NCBI GenBank assembly: GCA_041749015.1
Contig: JBGTCD010000007.1
Location: forward strand, 1 to 41,663
Source: JBGTCD01 sp041749015
GTDB lineage: Bacteria > Bacteroidota > Bacteroidia > Cytophagales > Cyclobacteriaceae
Direction: 5' to 3'
Length of the DNA stretch: 41,663 nt
Below the pieces are notes generated by a model. That model had not been told where the DNA came from, did not search any database, and saw nothing but the letters and a program-made list of their open reading frames with translations. How positions within the stretch are numbered: position 1 is the first letter of the stretch; every line of letters starts with the position of its first letter. Of the stretch, positions 1 through 8,392 are shown piece after piece. The translations under genes were made by a program, and so were the position numbers.

Positions 1-1
1 T

Positions 2-538
2 CCTCGTTATCGTACCGATTATTCCCGGTTTGGATGGGGTCCGTATGGGAATAGTAGATTTGGTTCTTCTTATGACAGATTTGGTATGCCCATAAACAAC
101 CAGTTCTCAGGCATGAATCCATATATGATCGAAAGTTACCAATACACCCATGCGGTGGTGGTGGGATTTAGCCAGACTGGAAATATCCTTTGGGACAACA
201 GCTTCGAAATTAGTGATGTGTCATCTCCGATTTTAGATCGCTTTGTTTATGTAAGCCTTGAGGAAGACTACATAGTATTACTTTATGTTTTTGATAATGT
301 GATCCGTACCAAGATAATTAGCGAAAATCAGGTAATTGAAGGAAAATCTTTTGACGATATCAAATTAAGGTTCGAGGATGATGTGGTCAAAAGTACCAAC
401 CTGGCCATTGAAGGCTTGAATCCCTGGTATTACCGCACTTTTTTTGCCTATGGGGTTCAAAACATTCGCCACAAGGGAGATGCCCTTGAACAGTATTCAA
501 GAGAAGTATTCTTCATCAACAAAGTTGTGTACAGGTAA
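2..538 (+). CDS. C-terminal part of an unknown protein (5' truncated by window)
   Basis: The reading frame is open from base 2 to a TAA at 536-538, so the true start lies left of the window; an internal ATG at 86 is not a convincing start because the frame continues upstream with similar composition. The first ~35 visible residues are rich in Arg, Tyr, Gly, Phe and Ser (PRYRTDYSRFGWGPYG), like a low-complexity linker. The remainder has alternating hydrophobic and charged residues consistent with beta strands (for example GFSQTGNILWDNSFEI and DYIVLLYVFDN), ending in FFINKVVYR. I do not recognise the family and see no catalytic motif. It lies 42 bp upstream of pyrR on the same strand, but pyrR has its own promoter, so a shared function is not implied. 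Confidence 0.6.
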   Translation, partial: PRYRTDYSRFGWGPYGNSRFGSSYDRFGMPINNQFSGMNPYMIESYQYTHAVVVGFSQTGNILWDNSFEISDVSSPILDRFVYVSLEEDYIVLLYVFDNVIRTKIISENQVIEGKSFDDIKLRFEDDVVKSTNLAIEGLNPWYYRTFFAYGVQNIRHKGDALEQYSREVFFINKVVYR

Positions 539-560
539 ACTTTTTTACTTTATAATTACC

Positions 561-568
561 TATATTTG
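561..568 (+). promoter_or_regulatory. Bacteroidota -7 promoter element upstream of pyrR
   Basis: TATATTTG fits TAnnTTTG exactly. The expected start of transcription is about 4-5 nt downstream, giving a leader of roughly 9 nt to the ATG at 581. No clear -33 TTG is visible at normal spacing. Confidence 0.55.
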
Positions 569-580
569 CATTGGCTTATT

Positions 581-1129
581 ATGCAAAAAAGACTCCTTCT
601 TGATAGCCAGCTCCTCACCATAACAGTTGACAGGCTGTGTCAACAACTCATTGAAAATCACGGAAATTTCAAACAATCGGTACTTATCGGTCTGCAACCC
701 CGTGGAATTTTTCTCGCTGAAATGATCCATCGGCAGCTTGAAAAGCAGCTTAAAAATTCCATTGACTTTGGTTTTCTTGACAGTACCTTCCATAGGGATG
801 ATTTCAGAAGGCGGGAGATCCCGGTGAAGGCAAATGAAACAAGGATTAATTTTATCATCGAAGATAAAAAGGTCGTTTTGATTGATGACGTGCTTTACAC
901 AGGCCGCACTGTTCGTGCTGCTCTGGATGCTATGATAGCCTTTGGTAGGCCGCAAAGTGTGGAATTGATGGTGCTGATCGATAGGCGTTATACCCGAGAG
1001 TTGCCCATTGCGCCTGACTATGTCGGTAGATATGTAAATACCCTGTCCTCACAGAGGGTGCTGGTGGAATTGGAGGCCCAGGGCCATAAAGAAAATAAAA
1101 TTTGGTTGATCAATAAAATGGATACTTAA
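581..1129 (+). CDS. pyrR: PyrR: uracil phosphoribosyltransferase / pyrimidine regulator
   Basis: A 182-aa type I phosphoribosyltransferase. The PRPP-binding loop is at residues 98-110 (VVLIDDVLYTGRT), matching the PyrR signature, and the N-terminal region GLQPRGIFLAE fits the PyrR family. The known activity is UMP formation from uracil and PRPP; in some bacteria it also binds pyr mRNA. I use the ATG at 581; a TTG at 566 in the same frame lies inside the promoter element and would be untranscribed. The stop overlaps the pyrB start (TAATG), so the two genes are co-translated. No attenuator can fit between pyrR and pyrB, and the leader before pyrR is only about 9 nt, so classical PyrR attenuation is not visible here. 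Identity is confident; a regulatory role is open. Confidence 0.93.
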   Translation: MQKRLLLDSQLLTITVDRLCQQLIENHGNFKQSVLIGLQPRGIFLAEMIHRQLEKQLKNSIDFGFLDSTFHRDDFRRREIPVKANETRINFIIEDKKVVLIDDVLYTGRTVRAALDAMIAFGRPQSVELMVLIDRRYTRELPIAPDYVGRYVNTLSSQRVLVELEAQGHKENKIWLINKMDT

Positions 1130-2061
1130 TGCAAACATTGAGTCAGAGACATCTCCTTGGAATTAAAGACCTCAGTGAAAAGGATATCCAACTGATCTTC
1201 GAAACGGCTGATAATTTCAAAGAGGTCATCAACCGACCAATAAAGAAAGTCCCTTCCCTCAGGGATATCACTATCGCCAACGTATTCTTCGAGAATTCAA
1301 CCAGGACCCGCCTCTCTTTTGAACTGGCAGAGAAGCGCTTGTCTGCCGATGTGATTAATTTTTCATCTTCTTCAAGTTCTGTAAAAAAAGGAGAGACCCT
1401 TCTGGATACCCTTAATAATATCCTGGCCATGAAAGTGGATATGGTGGTGATGCGGCATTCAAGTCCGGGGGCCCCGCATTTTCTAAGTAAGCATATTAAA
1501 GCCAACATCATTAATGCCGGTGACGGTACCCATGAACATCCTACTCAGGCCCTTTTGGATACTTATTCTATCCGGGAAAAACATGGGGATATTGCGGGAA
1601 AAAAGGTGGCCATCATTGGAGATATCCTGCACTCCCGTGTGGCATTATCCAATATATTTGCTTTGAAAAAATTAGGGGCAGAAGTGATGGTATGTGGCCC
1701 CAAGACTTTGCTTCCAAAATATATTGAAAGCCTGGATGTAAAGGTTTCACTCGATGTCAAAGAAGCCCTGAACTGGTGTGATATTGCAAATGTGCTGAGG
1801 ATCCAACTGGAACGGCAGCAAATCAAGTACTTCCCATCCCTTAGGGAATATTCACTTTACTTTGGCATTACCAAAAAATTGCTTGATTCATTGGATAAGA
1901 CCATCACCATCATGCATCCAGGCCCTATCAATAGAGGGGTGGAATTAAGCAGTGATGTGGCTGACTCAGAGCATGCCATTATCTTAAATCAGGTTGAAAA
2001 TGGTGTTGCTATTAGAATGGCAGTACTGTACCTTCTGGCAAGTAACAATGCTAATGATTAG
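1129..2061 (+). CDS. pyrB: Aspartate carbamoyltransferase catalytic chain
   Basis: A 310-aa cytoplasmic enzyme that condenses carbamoyl phosphate with aspartate, the first committed step of pyrimidine synthesis. The carbamoyl-phosphate loop STRTRLSFE is at residues 57-65 and the HPTQALLD motif at 137-144; both are diagnostic for the catalytic chain. Length is typical. The ATG overlaps the pyrR stop codon by one base, so translation is coupled. No pyrI regulatory chain follows. The last 11 bp overlap the 3' end of a convergent 97-aa gene. Confidence 0.96.
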   Translation: MQTLSQRHLLGIKDLSEKDIQLIFETADNFKEVINRPIKKVPSLRDITIANVFFENSTRTRLSFELAEKRLSADVINFSSSSSSVKKGETLLDTLNNILAMKVDMVVMRHSSPGAPHFLSKHIKANIINAGDGTHEHPTQALLDTYSIREKHGDIAGKKVAIIGDILHSRVALSNIFALKKLGAEVMVCGPKTLLPKYIESLDVKVSLDVKEALNWCDIANVLRIQLERQQIKYFPSLREYSLYFGITKKLLDSLDKTITIMHPGPINRGVELSSDVADSEHAIILNQVENGVAIRMAVLYLLASNNAND

Positions 2062-2344
2062 CCTTGTATAAAAACTCGTGCAACTCGGCATCTCCGTCGG
2101 GTCCAAAGGCGTCAGTGATCAAACCTTTAGCTCCATCATTGGTCTCCAGCACAAACAAAATTGAGAGGTCACCAGGGTCAGACTCGCCTTCAAACCGCAA
2201 CTCCTCTATGATCTTTACGTCTTTAGGCTCATACTTTTTATTACCTGAATTTAACTTACCATTGGTCAGCCTAAAAGGCACATTGTATCCAAGCTTCTCA
2301 TATTCACGTATTTTTACCGAGAGGGATTTGGGATGATCTTTCAT
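2051..2344 (-). CDS. Small conserved protein (family often mislabelled PRPP synthetase)
   Basis: A 97-aa acidic protein. Its central pattern (YEKLGYNVPFRL, then IIEELRFEGESDPGD, then AKGLITDAFG) resembles a short Bacteroidota family of about 100 aa that databases often call phosphoribosylpyrophosphate synthetase. It has no PRPP-binding loop and is far too short for that enzyme, so the name should not be trusted. There is no signal peptide or membrane segment. Its 3' end overlaps the end of pyrB tail to tail by 11 bp. The AT-rich gap 2345-2478 separates it from the divergent cystathionine beta-synthase; I could not identify its own promoter. Function unknown. Confidence 0.75.
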   Translation of the reverse strand: MKDHPKSLSVKIREYEKLGYNVPFRLTNGKLNSGNKKYEPKDVKIIEELRFEGESDPGDLSILFVLETNDGAKGLITDAFGPDGDAELHEFLYKANH

Positions 2345-2460
2345 ATTTTAATATTTATAAATTAATATTTGAATGCCTGCTTATTGTATAAGAACCAAAT
2401 ATGATAGATGGAGGTTTCGTTTCCAAGGACTTTTCCATTTCCACTGACTAAATTATTGGC

Positions 2461-2468
2461 TACCTTTG
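2461..2468 (+). promoter_or_regulatory. -7 promoter element of the cystathionine beta-synthase gene
   Basis: TACCTTTG fits TAnnTTTG and lies 10 bp before the ATG at 2479, predicting a leader of about 6-7 nt. An upstream TTG at 2456-2458 is too close to be a standard -33 element. Confidence 0.5.
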
Positions 2469-2478
2469 CAAAAAAAAC

Positions 2479-3852
2479 ATGTATTACAATTCCATCATAG
2501 AGACAGTCGGCAACACGCCTCTGGTCAAACTCAATAAGGTCACCAAAGGCATAAAGGCCACCATTCTTGCCAAGGTAGAGTATTTCAATCCTGGCAACTC
2601 TATGAAAGATCGCATGGCGATAAAGATGATTGAGGATGCTGAAAAGGAAGACAAAATAAAGCCGGGAGGCACTATCATCGAAGGCACCTCAGGTAATACA
2701 GGCATGGGACTGGCCCTGGGGGCAGTATCCAGAGGGTATAAATGCATCTTTACCCTTTCAGATAAGCAATCACAGGAAAAAATTGATATACTCAGGGCGG
2801 TAGGAGCAGAAGTGATCGTATGTCCAACCAATGTGGCTCCGGAAGATCCCCGTTCATATTATTCTGTTGCCAAAAAACTCAATAAGGAAATCGAAAATTC
2901 TTTCTATCCCAACCAGTACGATAACCTTTCCAATACCAAAGCCCATTACGAGACCACCGGGCCTGAGATTTGGGAGCAAACAGAAGGTAAAATCACCCAT
3001 ATTGCTGCAGGGGTAGGTACTGGTGGTTCAATGTGTGGTACTGCCAAATTTCTAAAGGAGCAAAACAAAGCCGTGGTGAGCGTAGGCATCGATACTTATG
3101 GGTCAGTATTCAAAAAATATAAAGAGACAGGCATATTCGATGAAAATGAAATTTACCCTTATATGACCGAGGGTATTGGGGAGGATATCCTGCCTAAAAA
3201 TGTAGATTTCAGTCTTATTGACCACTTTGTAAAAGTGACTGACAAGGACGGGGCCATTATGACGAGAAAGCTTGCAAGAGAAGAAGGCCTTTTCGTAGGC
3301 TGGTCATGTGGCTCTGCTGTTTTTGGAGCTCTTGAATATGCTCGTGAGCACCTTTCTGAATCTGATGTCATGGTGGTGATCCTTCCTGATCATGGTACCC
3401 GGTATTTGGCTAAGATTTATAATGATAACTGGATGAAGGATCATGGATTTCTGGAAGAGCGGGAATTCTCCACTGCAAGAGATATTATTAACAGCCGTAA
3501 TGGTGCTGCTTCTTTAATTGCAGTCACTAAAGATACCAAGATCGGCGAAGCCATTAAAATCCTCAACCAAAAAGGAATATCGCAAATTCCTGTGGGTGAG
3601 AAGGGTAGTTTTATAGGGAGCCTCACTGATTCCAGAATTCTGGAGAAATTGATCGATGATCCGAGTCTGAAAGAAAAGACAGTATCAGAAGTCATGGAAG
3701 ATCCCCTGCCTATTGTAGCGATGGATAATACCCTCGATGTCTTGTCATCATTACTCAGTAAGGATAAGCGAGCGGTTTTGGTCAGGGACGATCAAAACGA
3801 AGTGCACATCATTACCCATCATGATTTGCTCGTGGCAATGACCAATGGATAG
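2479..3852 (+). CDS. Cystathionine beta-synthase (PLP synthase with CBS pair)
   Basis: A 457-aa protein of two parts. Residues 1 to ~320 form a fold-type II PLP enzyme: the PLP lysine is K43 in NPGNSMKDR, the substrate loop EGTSGNTG is at 68-75, and a glycine-rich phosphate cradle GVGTGGSMCG follows. Residues ~335-457 carry two CBS repeats (TKIGEAIKIL and DNTLDVLSSLL regions). This domain order matches bacterial cystathionine beta-synthase, which condenses serine and homocysteine. A cysteine synthase activity cannot be excluded, but the CBS pair argues for the former. It is a single gene with its own near-leaderless promoter, ending 23 bp from a convergent phosphohexomutase gene with no visible terminator between. 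Confidence 0.9.
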   Translation: MYYNSIIETVGNTPLVKLNKVTKGIKATILAKVEYFNPGNSMKDRMAIKMIEDAEKEDKIKPGGTIIEGTSGNTGMGLALGAVSRGYKCIFTLSDKQSQEKIDILRAVGAEVIVCPTNVAPEDPRSYYSVAKKLNKEIENSFYPNQYDNLSNTKAHYETTGPEIWEQTEGKITHIAAGVGTGGSMCGTAKFLKEQNKAVVSVGIDTYGSVFKKYKETGIFDENEIYPYMTEGIGEDILPKNVDFSLIDHFVKVTDKDGAIMTRKLAREEGLFVGWSCGSAVFGALEYAREHLSESDVMVVILPDHGTRYLAKIYNDNWMKDHGFLEEREFSTARDIINSRNGAASLIAVTKDTKIGEAIKILNQKGISQIPVGEKGSFIGSLTDSRILEKLIDDPSLKEKTVSEVMEDPLPIVAMDNTLDVLSSLLSKDKRAVLVRDDQNEVHIITHHDLLVAMTNG

Positions 3853-3875
3853 CCTGAGATAAACCTGACTTAATT

Positions 3876-5603
3876 TTAAAGTTTGAGGTCCTTTTTTAAT
3901 TGAGCGAGTTTCTCATCCAATTGCTTTTCAGCAGTTGCCAGATTATTAAGGTCATTTACCCGGGTATTGACACTGAAATAAAATTTGATCTTAGGCTCCG
4001 TGCCTGATGGTCTCAATGAAATCTTACTGCCATCTTCAGTGATAAATTGAAGGACATTACTTTTGGGAAAATCCAGCTGGTATTCCTTTCCAGAAGCAAG
4101 GTCTCTCCCTATGCCTCTTTGATAATCTAAAAGTGAAGCGACCCCGGCACCTCCAAGTGTTTTTGGTGGGTTTGTCCTGAAATCCTCCATAATCCGGGTG
4201 ATTTCGTCGGCTCCCTTTTTTCCTTCTTTGGTAAGGGAAGTGAGGGCCTCTTTATAGAGTCCATGGTCTAAATAAATCTTCTGTAAGATACCATAAAGGG
4301 TAGTACCCTCTTGCTTAGCATAAGCGGCCACTTCGGAGATCATGGCTATGGCACTTACGGCATCTTTGTCTCTTACGAAATCTCCAATCATGTACCCGTA
4401 ACTCTCCTCTGCTCCAAAAATAAATTGCTCTTCACCTTCTTTTTCTCTTATTACAGTAGCAATATATTTAAATCCGGTCAGGGTGTTATAGCATTTCACA
4501 CCATAGCTTTCAGCGATGCTATCGAACAGGTTAGAGGTGACAATGGTCTTTGCTATAAAGTGCTTGGGTTGGAGCTTTCCTTTTTCTTTCAGTTGGCTCA
4601 AAATGTACCAGGCCAGAATAGCACCTGTTTGGTTACCGTTTAGCAGCACCAGATTGTTTTGGTGGTCTCTCACAGCAATACCTACACGGTCCCCGTCCGG
4701 ATCAGATGCAGTAACTAGTGCTGCCCCAATGGCTTCGGCTTTTTTAAGCGCCATGCTAAGCGCTTCTTTTTCTTCTGGGTTGGGAAAAATGACGGTAGGG
4801 AAATTCCCATCAGGCTCATCCTGTTCTGTCACTGTCTGGAAGTTGGTAAAGCCCCATTCTTTCATACACTGAGGCACAAGGGTGATGGCCGTACCATGTA
4901 TGGATGAAAATACAATTGGGATATCGTGATGGGCTTTGATGGCTTCCGGATTAAGAGACAAGCCTCTTAAAGCCTTCAAATAAATCTGATCAAAATCCGC
5001 TCCGAGTATCTCGATGAGGCTGTCATTTTTATTAAAATTAACTTCGTCAGGGGATTTAATTTTGGCAACCTCATCAACGATATTCTGATCGTGAGGGTCG
5101 GTGACCTGTGCCCCATCTTCCCAATAGGCTTTATAACCGTTGTATATTTTTGGGTTGTGCGAGGCGGTTATGACGACCCCGCTTTGGCAACCCAGGTGCC
5201 TGATAGCAAAGGACAGGAGTGGGGTAGGGCGTAAGTTCTTAAACAAATAAACTTTGATCCCATTGGCTGAAAAAATATTAGCGGCTGTTTCGGCAAAGAA
5301 CTGACTGCTGTTACGGCAGTCATAAGCCAAAGCCACCTTCACTTGTTTATCAGGAAAAGATTTTTTGAGATAATTAGAAAGGCCCTGCGTAGCCATGCCC
5401 AGAGTGTATTTATTCATTCGGTTGGAACCAGCCCCCATAACTCCCCTCAAGCCACCGGTGCCAAACTCCAGGTCTTTATAAAAAGCATCTATGAGAGGAT
5501 CCGGATTTTGGCTCTCAAGGAGTGTTCTGATCTCCTTTTTTGAGTTTTCATCAATATTGCTTTCCAGCCACTTGCTGGCTTTGGCTTTTACTTGTTCCAG
5601 CAT
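3876..5603 (-). CDS. Phosphoglucomutase/phosphomannomutase (alpha-D-phosphohexomutase)
   Basis: A 575-aa cytosolic enzyme that interconverts hexose 1- and 6-phosphates. The phosphoserine loop is TASHNP with S148, the Mg2+ loop DPDGDR is at 301-306, the sugar-binding motif GAEESYGY follows at about 395, and the phosphate-binding motif RPSGTEPK lies near the C terminus. All four active-site elements of the superfamily are present and intact, and the length suits the PgcA-like branch. The start codon is 4 bp downstream of the stop of the HPD gene, so the two probably share a transcript, although their pathways are unrelated. Specificity for glucose or mannose cannot be read from the sequence. 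Confidence 0.93.
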   Translation of the reverse strand: MLEQVKAKASKWLESNIDENSKKEIRTLLESQNPDPLIDAFYKDLEFGTGGLRGVMGAGSNRMNKYTLGMATQGLSNYLKKSFPDKQVKVALAYDCRNSSQFFAETAANIFSANGIKVYLFKNLRPTPLLSFAIRHLGCQSGVVITASHNPKIYNGYKAYWEDGAQVTDPHDQNIVDEVAKIKSPDEVNFNKNDSLIEILGADFDQIYLKALRGLSLNPEAIKAHHDIPIVFSSIHGTAITLVPQCMKEWGFTNFQTVTEQDEPDGNFPTVIFPNPEEKEALSMALKKAEAIGAALVTASDPDGDRVGIAVRDHQNNLVLLNGNQTGAILAWYILSQLKEKGKLQPKHFIAKTIVTSNLFDSIAESYGVKCYNTLTGFKYIATVIREKEGEEQFIFGAEESYGYMIGDFVRDKDAVSAIAMISEVAAYAKQEGTTLYGILQKIYLDHGLYKEALTSLTKEGKKGADEITRIMEDFRTNPPKTLGGAGVASLLDYQRGIGRDLASGKEYQLDFPKSNVLQFITEDGSKISLRPSGTEPKIKFYFSVNTRVNDLNNLATAEKQLDEKLAQLKKDLKL

Positions 5604-5607
5604 ATAA

Positions 5608-6702
5608 TTATAGGTTACCTCTTAATTCCTGTTCACGTTCTATGGCCTCAAATAGAGCCTTGAAATTCCCTTTACCGAAGCTTTTAGCCCCTTTTCTTTG
5701 GATTATTTCAAAAAATAATGTGGGACGGTCCTGTACCGGCTTGGTGAAAATTTGCAGAAGATAGCCTTCCTCATCCCGGTCTACAAGGATGTTAAGTTCC
5801 TTCAGTGGTTTGATGTCTTCTTCAATACTGCCTACCCGATCAAGGAGGTCATCATAATAGATTTCCGGCACACGCAGAAACTCTACTCCCCGCTCACGCA
5901 GAGCAGCCACGGTGTCAATGATATCCCCCGTGGCAATGGCGATGTGTTGTACCCCAGGGCCATTATAAAAGTCGATATACTCTTCTATCTGAGATTTTTT
6001 CTTGCCCTTGGCCGGCTCATTTATGGGAAACTTGATATACCCGTTTCCATTGGAGACAACCTTTGACATCAATGCAGTATAATCTGTGGCGATATCCTTG
6101 TCATCAAAAGTAATCAGGAGGCTGAACCCCATTACCTTTTCATAGAATTCTACCCATCGGTTCATTTCCCCCCAACCAACATTCCCTACACAGTGATCAA
6201 TATACTTCAATCCTATGCCCTTGGTTTTAATACCACTTGATCTTGGTATGTACCCTGGCATGAAAACCCCATTGTAATTTTTCCTTTCTACGAATGTATG
6301 AATGGTTTCACCGTAAGTCTGAATGGAGGCTGTTATTACGGTGCCATGTTCATCTTTTAATTCTTTTGGTTCATGTACAGGTACTGCACCCCGATTCACC
6401 GTTTCTTTAAATGATAATCTTGCATCATCTACCCAAAGGGCCAGTACCTTCACCCCGTCACCATGCTTTTTTACATGGTTGGAGATTTCATGATCCTTGT
6501 GTAAGGCGGTCGTGAGCACCAATCTGATCTTGTCTTGTACCAGCACATAGGAAGCCCTGTCTTTGAGTCCGGTCTCTGGCCCGGCATAGGCGATAAGCTT
6601 AAAGCCAAAGGCATACTGATAGTAAAAAGCAGATTGCTTGGCATTACCCACATAAAACTCTACATGATCTGTTCCTTGAATTGGGAGAAAATCCTGACTC
6701 AT
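5608..6702 (-). CDS. hppD: 4-hydroxyphenylpyruvate dioxygenase
   Basis: A 364-aa non-haem Fe(II) oxygenase of tyrosine breakdown converting 4-hydroxyphenylpyruvate to homogentisate. Two vicinal-oxygen-chelate halves are visible (DHVEFYVGNAKQSAFYY near the N terminus; KYIDHCVGNVGWGEMN in the middle). Iron ligands fit the family: His in DHCVGN, His in GPGVQHIAIAT, and Glu in LFFEIIQRKG near the end, followed by the usual C-terminal helix (GNFKALFEAIEREQ). Length is standard. It is upstream of the phosphohexomutase gene by 4 bp. Homogentisate dioxygenase and the other pathway genes are not in the window. Its context is oxygen-dependent aromatic catabolism (paa genes 3 kb away). Confidence 0.95.
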   Translation of the reverse strand: MSQDFLPIQGTDHVEFYVGNAKQSAFYYQYAFGFKLIAYAGPETGLKDRASYVLVQDKIRLVLTTALHKDHEISNHVKKHGDGVKVLALWVDDARLSFKETVNRGAVPVHEPKELKDEHGTVITASIQTYGETIHTFVERKNYNGVFMPGYIPRSSGIKTKGIGLKYIDHCVGNVGWGEMNRWVEFYEKVMGFSLLITFDDKDIATDYTALMSKVVSNGNGYIKFPINEPAKGKKKSQIEEYIDFYNGPGVQHIAIATGDIIDTVAALRERGVEFLRVPEIYYDDLLDRVGSIEEDIKPLKELNILVDRDEEGYLLQIFTKPVQDRPTLFFEIIQRKGAKSFGKGNFKALFEAIEREQELRGNL

Positions 6703-6821
6703 ATCTGTTTTTACGGATAAATTTACGGTTTTGGTTTGGTAAAGAAAAAGGATTGGATTTAATAGATTAAAATTTTGGAAGTTAAGGCGATACTCTTGAG
6801 TTTTGCGTTAAAGATTTAACT

Positions 6822-7229
6822 ATGGATATAAAAGCACTCGAAAGTGAACTAAAGGCCCTCATTACAGTAAAGAATAAACTTGCTGCCACACCTTACAACG
6901 ATGCCACTTATGATGAACTAGAAGAAAAGCTGCATGACCAGGAGGATGATTTCATAGAAAAATTTGGAGAATATCTTGAAGATGCTTTTCATGATGTCCA
7001 TGATGAGCTTTGTCCTGACTCAGAGGTACTGCTACCAATAGCTTATCTGGCCAATAAATATTTAGTGGACGAATCAGGACAATATGATGTGCCTCCTGGA
7101 GAGGGTGTTTTTGTAGAAATGGATGATTATTCGGGACATGATACCCGCTTGGCATTGTTGCCCAACCCTGTCAGAATTATGCTTATTATCAATGGTAAGG
7201 AAAAGCAGATCGTTTGGTCAGCAAAATAA
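6822..7229 (+). CDS. Unknown acidic soluble protein
   Basis: A 135-aa protein on the plus strand among minus-strand genes. It begins with an acidic helical region (residues 1 to ~60, many Glu/Asp/Leu, plausible coiled coil) that includes FHDVHDELCPDSEVLL. The C-terminal half looks beta-rich (GVFVEMDDYSGHDTRLALLPNPVRIMLIINGKEKQIVW). It has no signal peptide or membrane segment. I do not recognise the family. The only promoter-like sequence upstream is GAGTTTTG at 6798-6805, which misses the TA of the consensus. It ends 30 bp from the convergent alkB gene. Codon use looks like that of neighbours, so it is probably a true gene. Confidence 0.7.
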   Translation: MDIKALESELKALITVKNKLAATPYNDATYDELEEKLHDQEDDFIEKFGEYLEDAFHDVHDELCPDSEVLLPIAYLANKYLVDESGQYDVPPGEGVFVEMDDYSGHDTRLALLPNPVRIMLIINGKEKQIVWSAK

Positions 7230-7232
7230 AAT

Positions 7233-7258
7233 AGGATCTAAAAGCACTATCCTTTTTG
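7233..7258. terminator. Possible weak bidirectional terminator
   Basis: AGGAT at 7233-7237 pairs with ATCCT at 7249-7253. The hairpin has A-rich sequence on the left and a T-run (CTTTTT) on the right, between two convergent genes. The stem is only 5 bp, so this is tentative. Confidence 0.3.
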
Positions 7259-7259
7259 A

Positions 7260-8360
7260 TCAGTTGGCAACTTCCAAATCAGTTAGAACTTTACCCTTCC
7301 ATTCTTCCAGCCTGCTATCCATCAGATAAAACCATAGTGGTGGCACCAAAGCCATCATGATCATGGTAGGATATCCTGCAGGCAGTTGAGGGCTTTCATA
7401 ATTGTGTTCCAGAACCTGGTATTTCTTTATAGCATTGGCATGATGATCGGAATGCCTCTGTAATTCAAATAGGAAAAAATTACTAATAAGATGGCTGGCA
7501 TTCCATGAATGGAGGGGATTTACCCGCTCATACCTGCCCGGAGCAACTTCCTTTCTTTGAATGCCATAATGCTCTACGTAATTGACCAGCTCCAGCAGAG
7601 TAAAAGCAAGAATGGCCTGTCCAAAGAAATATATCATGGGCAGCCAGGTCCAGGCGCCTATGAGCAGGCTGATACCTAATGTCAGTGCTACTCCAAACAA
7701 TATCGGAAGCAGGGTAAACCAAATCATATTGTTGGTAAGATGAAAAGCCGGTTTACCGTTTCTTTTGAGGCGTTCGTTTTCCAGGCTCCAGGCATGGGCA
7801 TAGCTGCTGGTCACGGACCTCAACCAGAAATCAAAAAAATTTTCTCCGGGCCTTGCTGTGGCAGGGTCCCTTGGTGTAGCCACCCATACATGGTGCCCTT
7901 TGTTATGCTCTATGTAGAAGTGCATGTAACATACGGTCATGAGCATCAACTGGCTGAAGAACCGATCTACCTTAGATTTTTTATGCCCTAGTTCATGCGC
8001 CACTGTAATGCCGATACCTCCGGTAGCCATTGACATACTAAGCAGAAATCCTGCCCATTCCCACCAATAGGTCAGGGCACCGATACTGACCGCCCAGGCA
8101 CCCCATACCACAATTCCAACCTGCAAAAATACCCAAATGTGAAGGATGAGACGAAAATAATATTCCCTATCGAGGATGCTTATTCGGTCCTTATCTACAT
8201 TGGTAAAATCTTCTCCAATGAAGCGATCCACAAGTGGGATTACTAAAAAAACGAATGCCAGGGTCAGGAAATTCCAGTATCCCCCCCAATAGAAACCCAG
8301 GACTACCAGGGCAGGGATGGTGAATGAGAGCAAAAATCCAAACTTTTTAAACCAACTCAT
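7260..8360 (-). CDS. alkB: AlkB-type alkane 1-monooxygenase
   Basis: A 366-aa integral membrane non-haem di-iron hydroxylase of the fatty-acid-desaturase superfamily, oxidising terminal methyl groups of alkyl chains. All histidine boxes are present: HELGH at 122-126, HNKGHH at 152-157 and HSDHH at 303-307, together with the AlkB signature NYVEHYGIQR at 260-269. Hydrophobic segments at about 10-45, 75-120, 140-150, 213-240 and 243-260 fit the membrane topology. It is slightly shorter than the Pseudomonas enzyme. No rubredoxin or rubredoxin reductase lies nearby. It follows a lipoprotein gene after 32 bp. The actual substrate (alkanes, fatty acids or another alkyl chain) is unknown. Confidence 0.92.
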   Translation of the reverse strand: MSWFKKFGFLLSFTIPALVVLGFYWGGYWNFLTLAFVFLVIPLVDRFIGEDFTNVDKDRISILDREYYFRLILHIWVFLQVGIVVWGAWAVSIGALTYWWEWAGFLLSMSMATGGIGITVAHELGHKKSKVDRFFSQLMLMTVCYMHFYIEHNKGHHVWVATPRDPATARPGENFFDFWLRSVTSSYAHAWSLENERLKRNGKPAFHLTNNMIWFTLLPILFGVALTLGISLLIGAWTWLPMIYFFGQAILAFTLLELVNYVEHYGIQRKEVAPGRYERVNPLHSWNASHLISNFFLFELQRHSDHHANAIKKYQVLEHNYESPQLPAGYPTMIMMALVPPLWFYLMDSRLEEWKGKVLTDLEVAN

Positions 8361-8392
8361 GTTCCTAAATTAATAAATATTTATTTTTAGAA

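Noticed and set aside
566..580. TTG start giving PyrR five extra residues
   Set aside because: The TTG lies inside the TAnnTTTG promoter element, so it would be upstream of the transcription start; the ATG at 581 gives the family N terminus.
4311..4872. Plus-strand frames opposite the phosphohexomutase gene
   Set aside because: They are shadows of the minus-strand gene, which carries all the catalytic motifs; the same applies to the many other antisense frames in the window.
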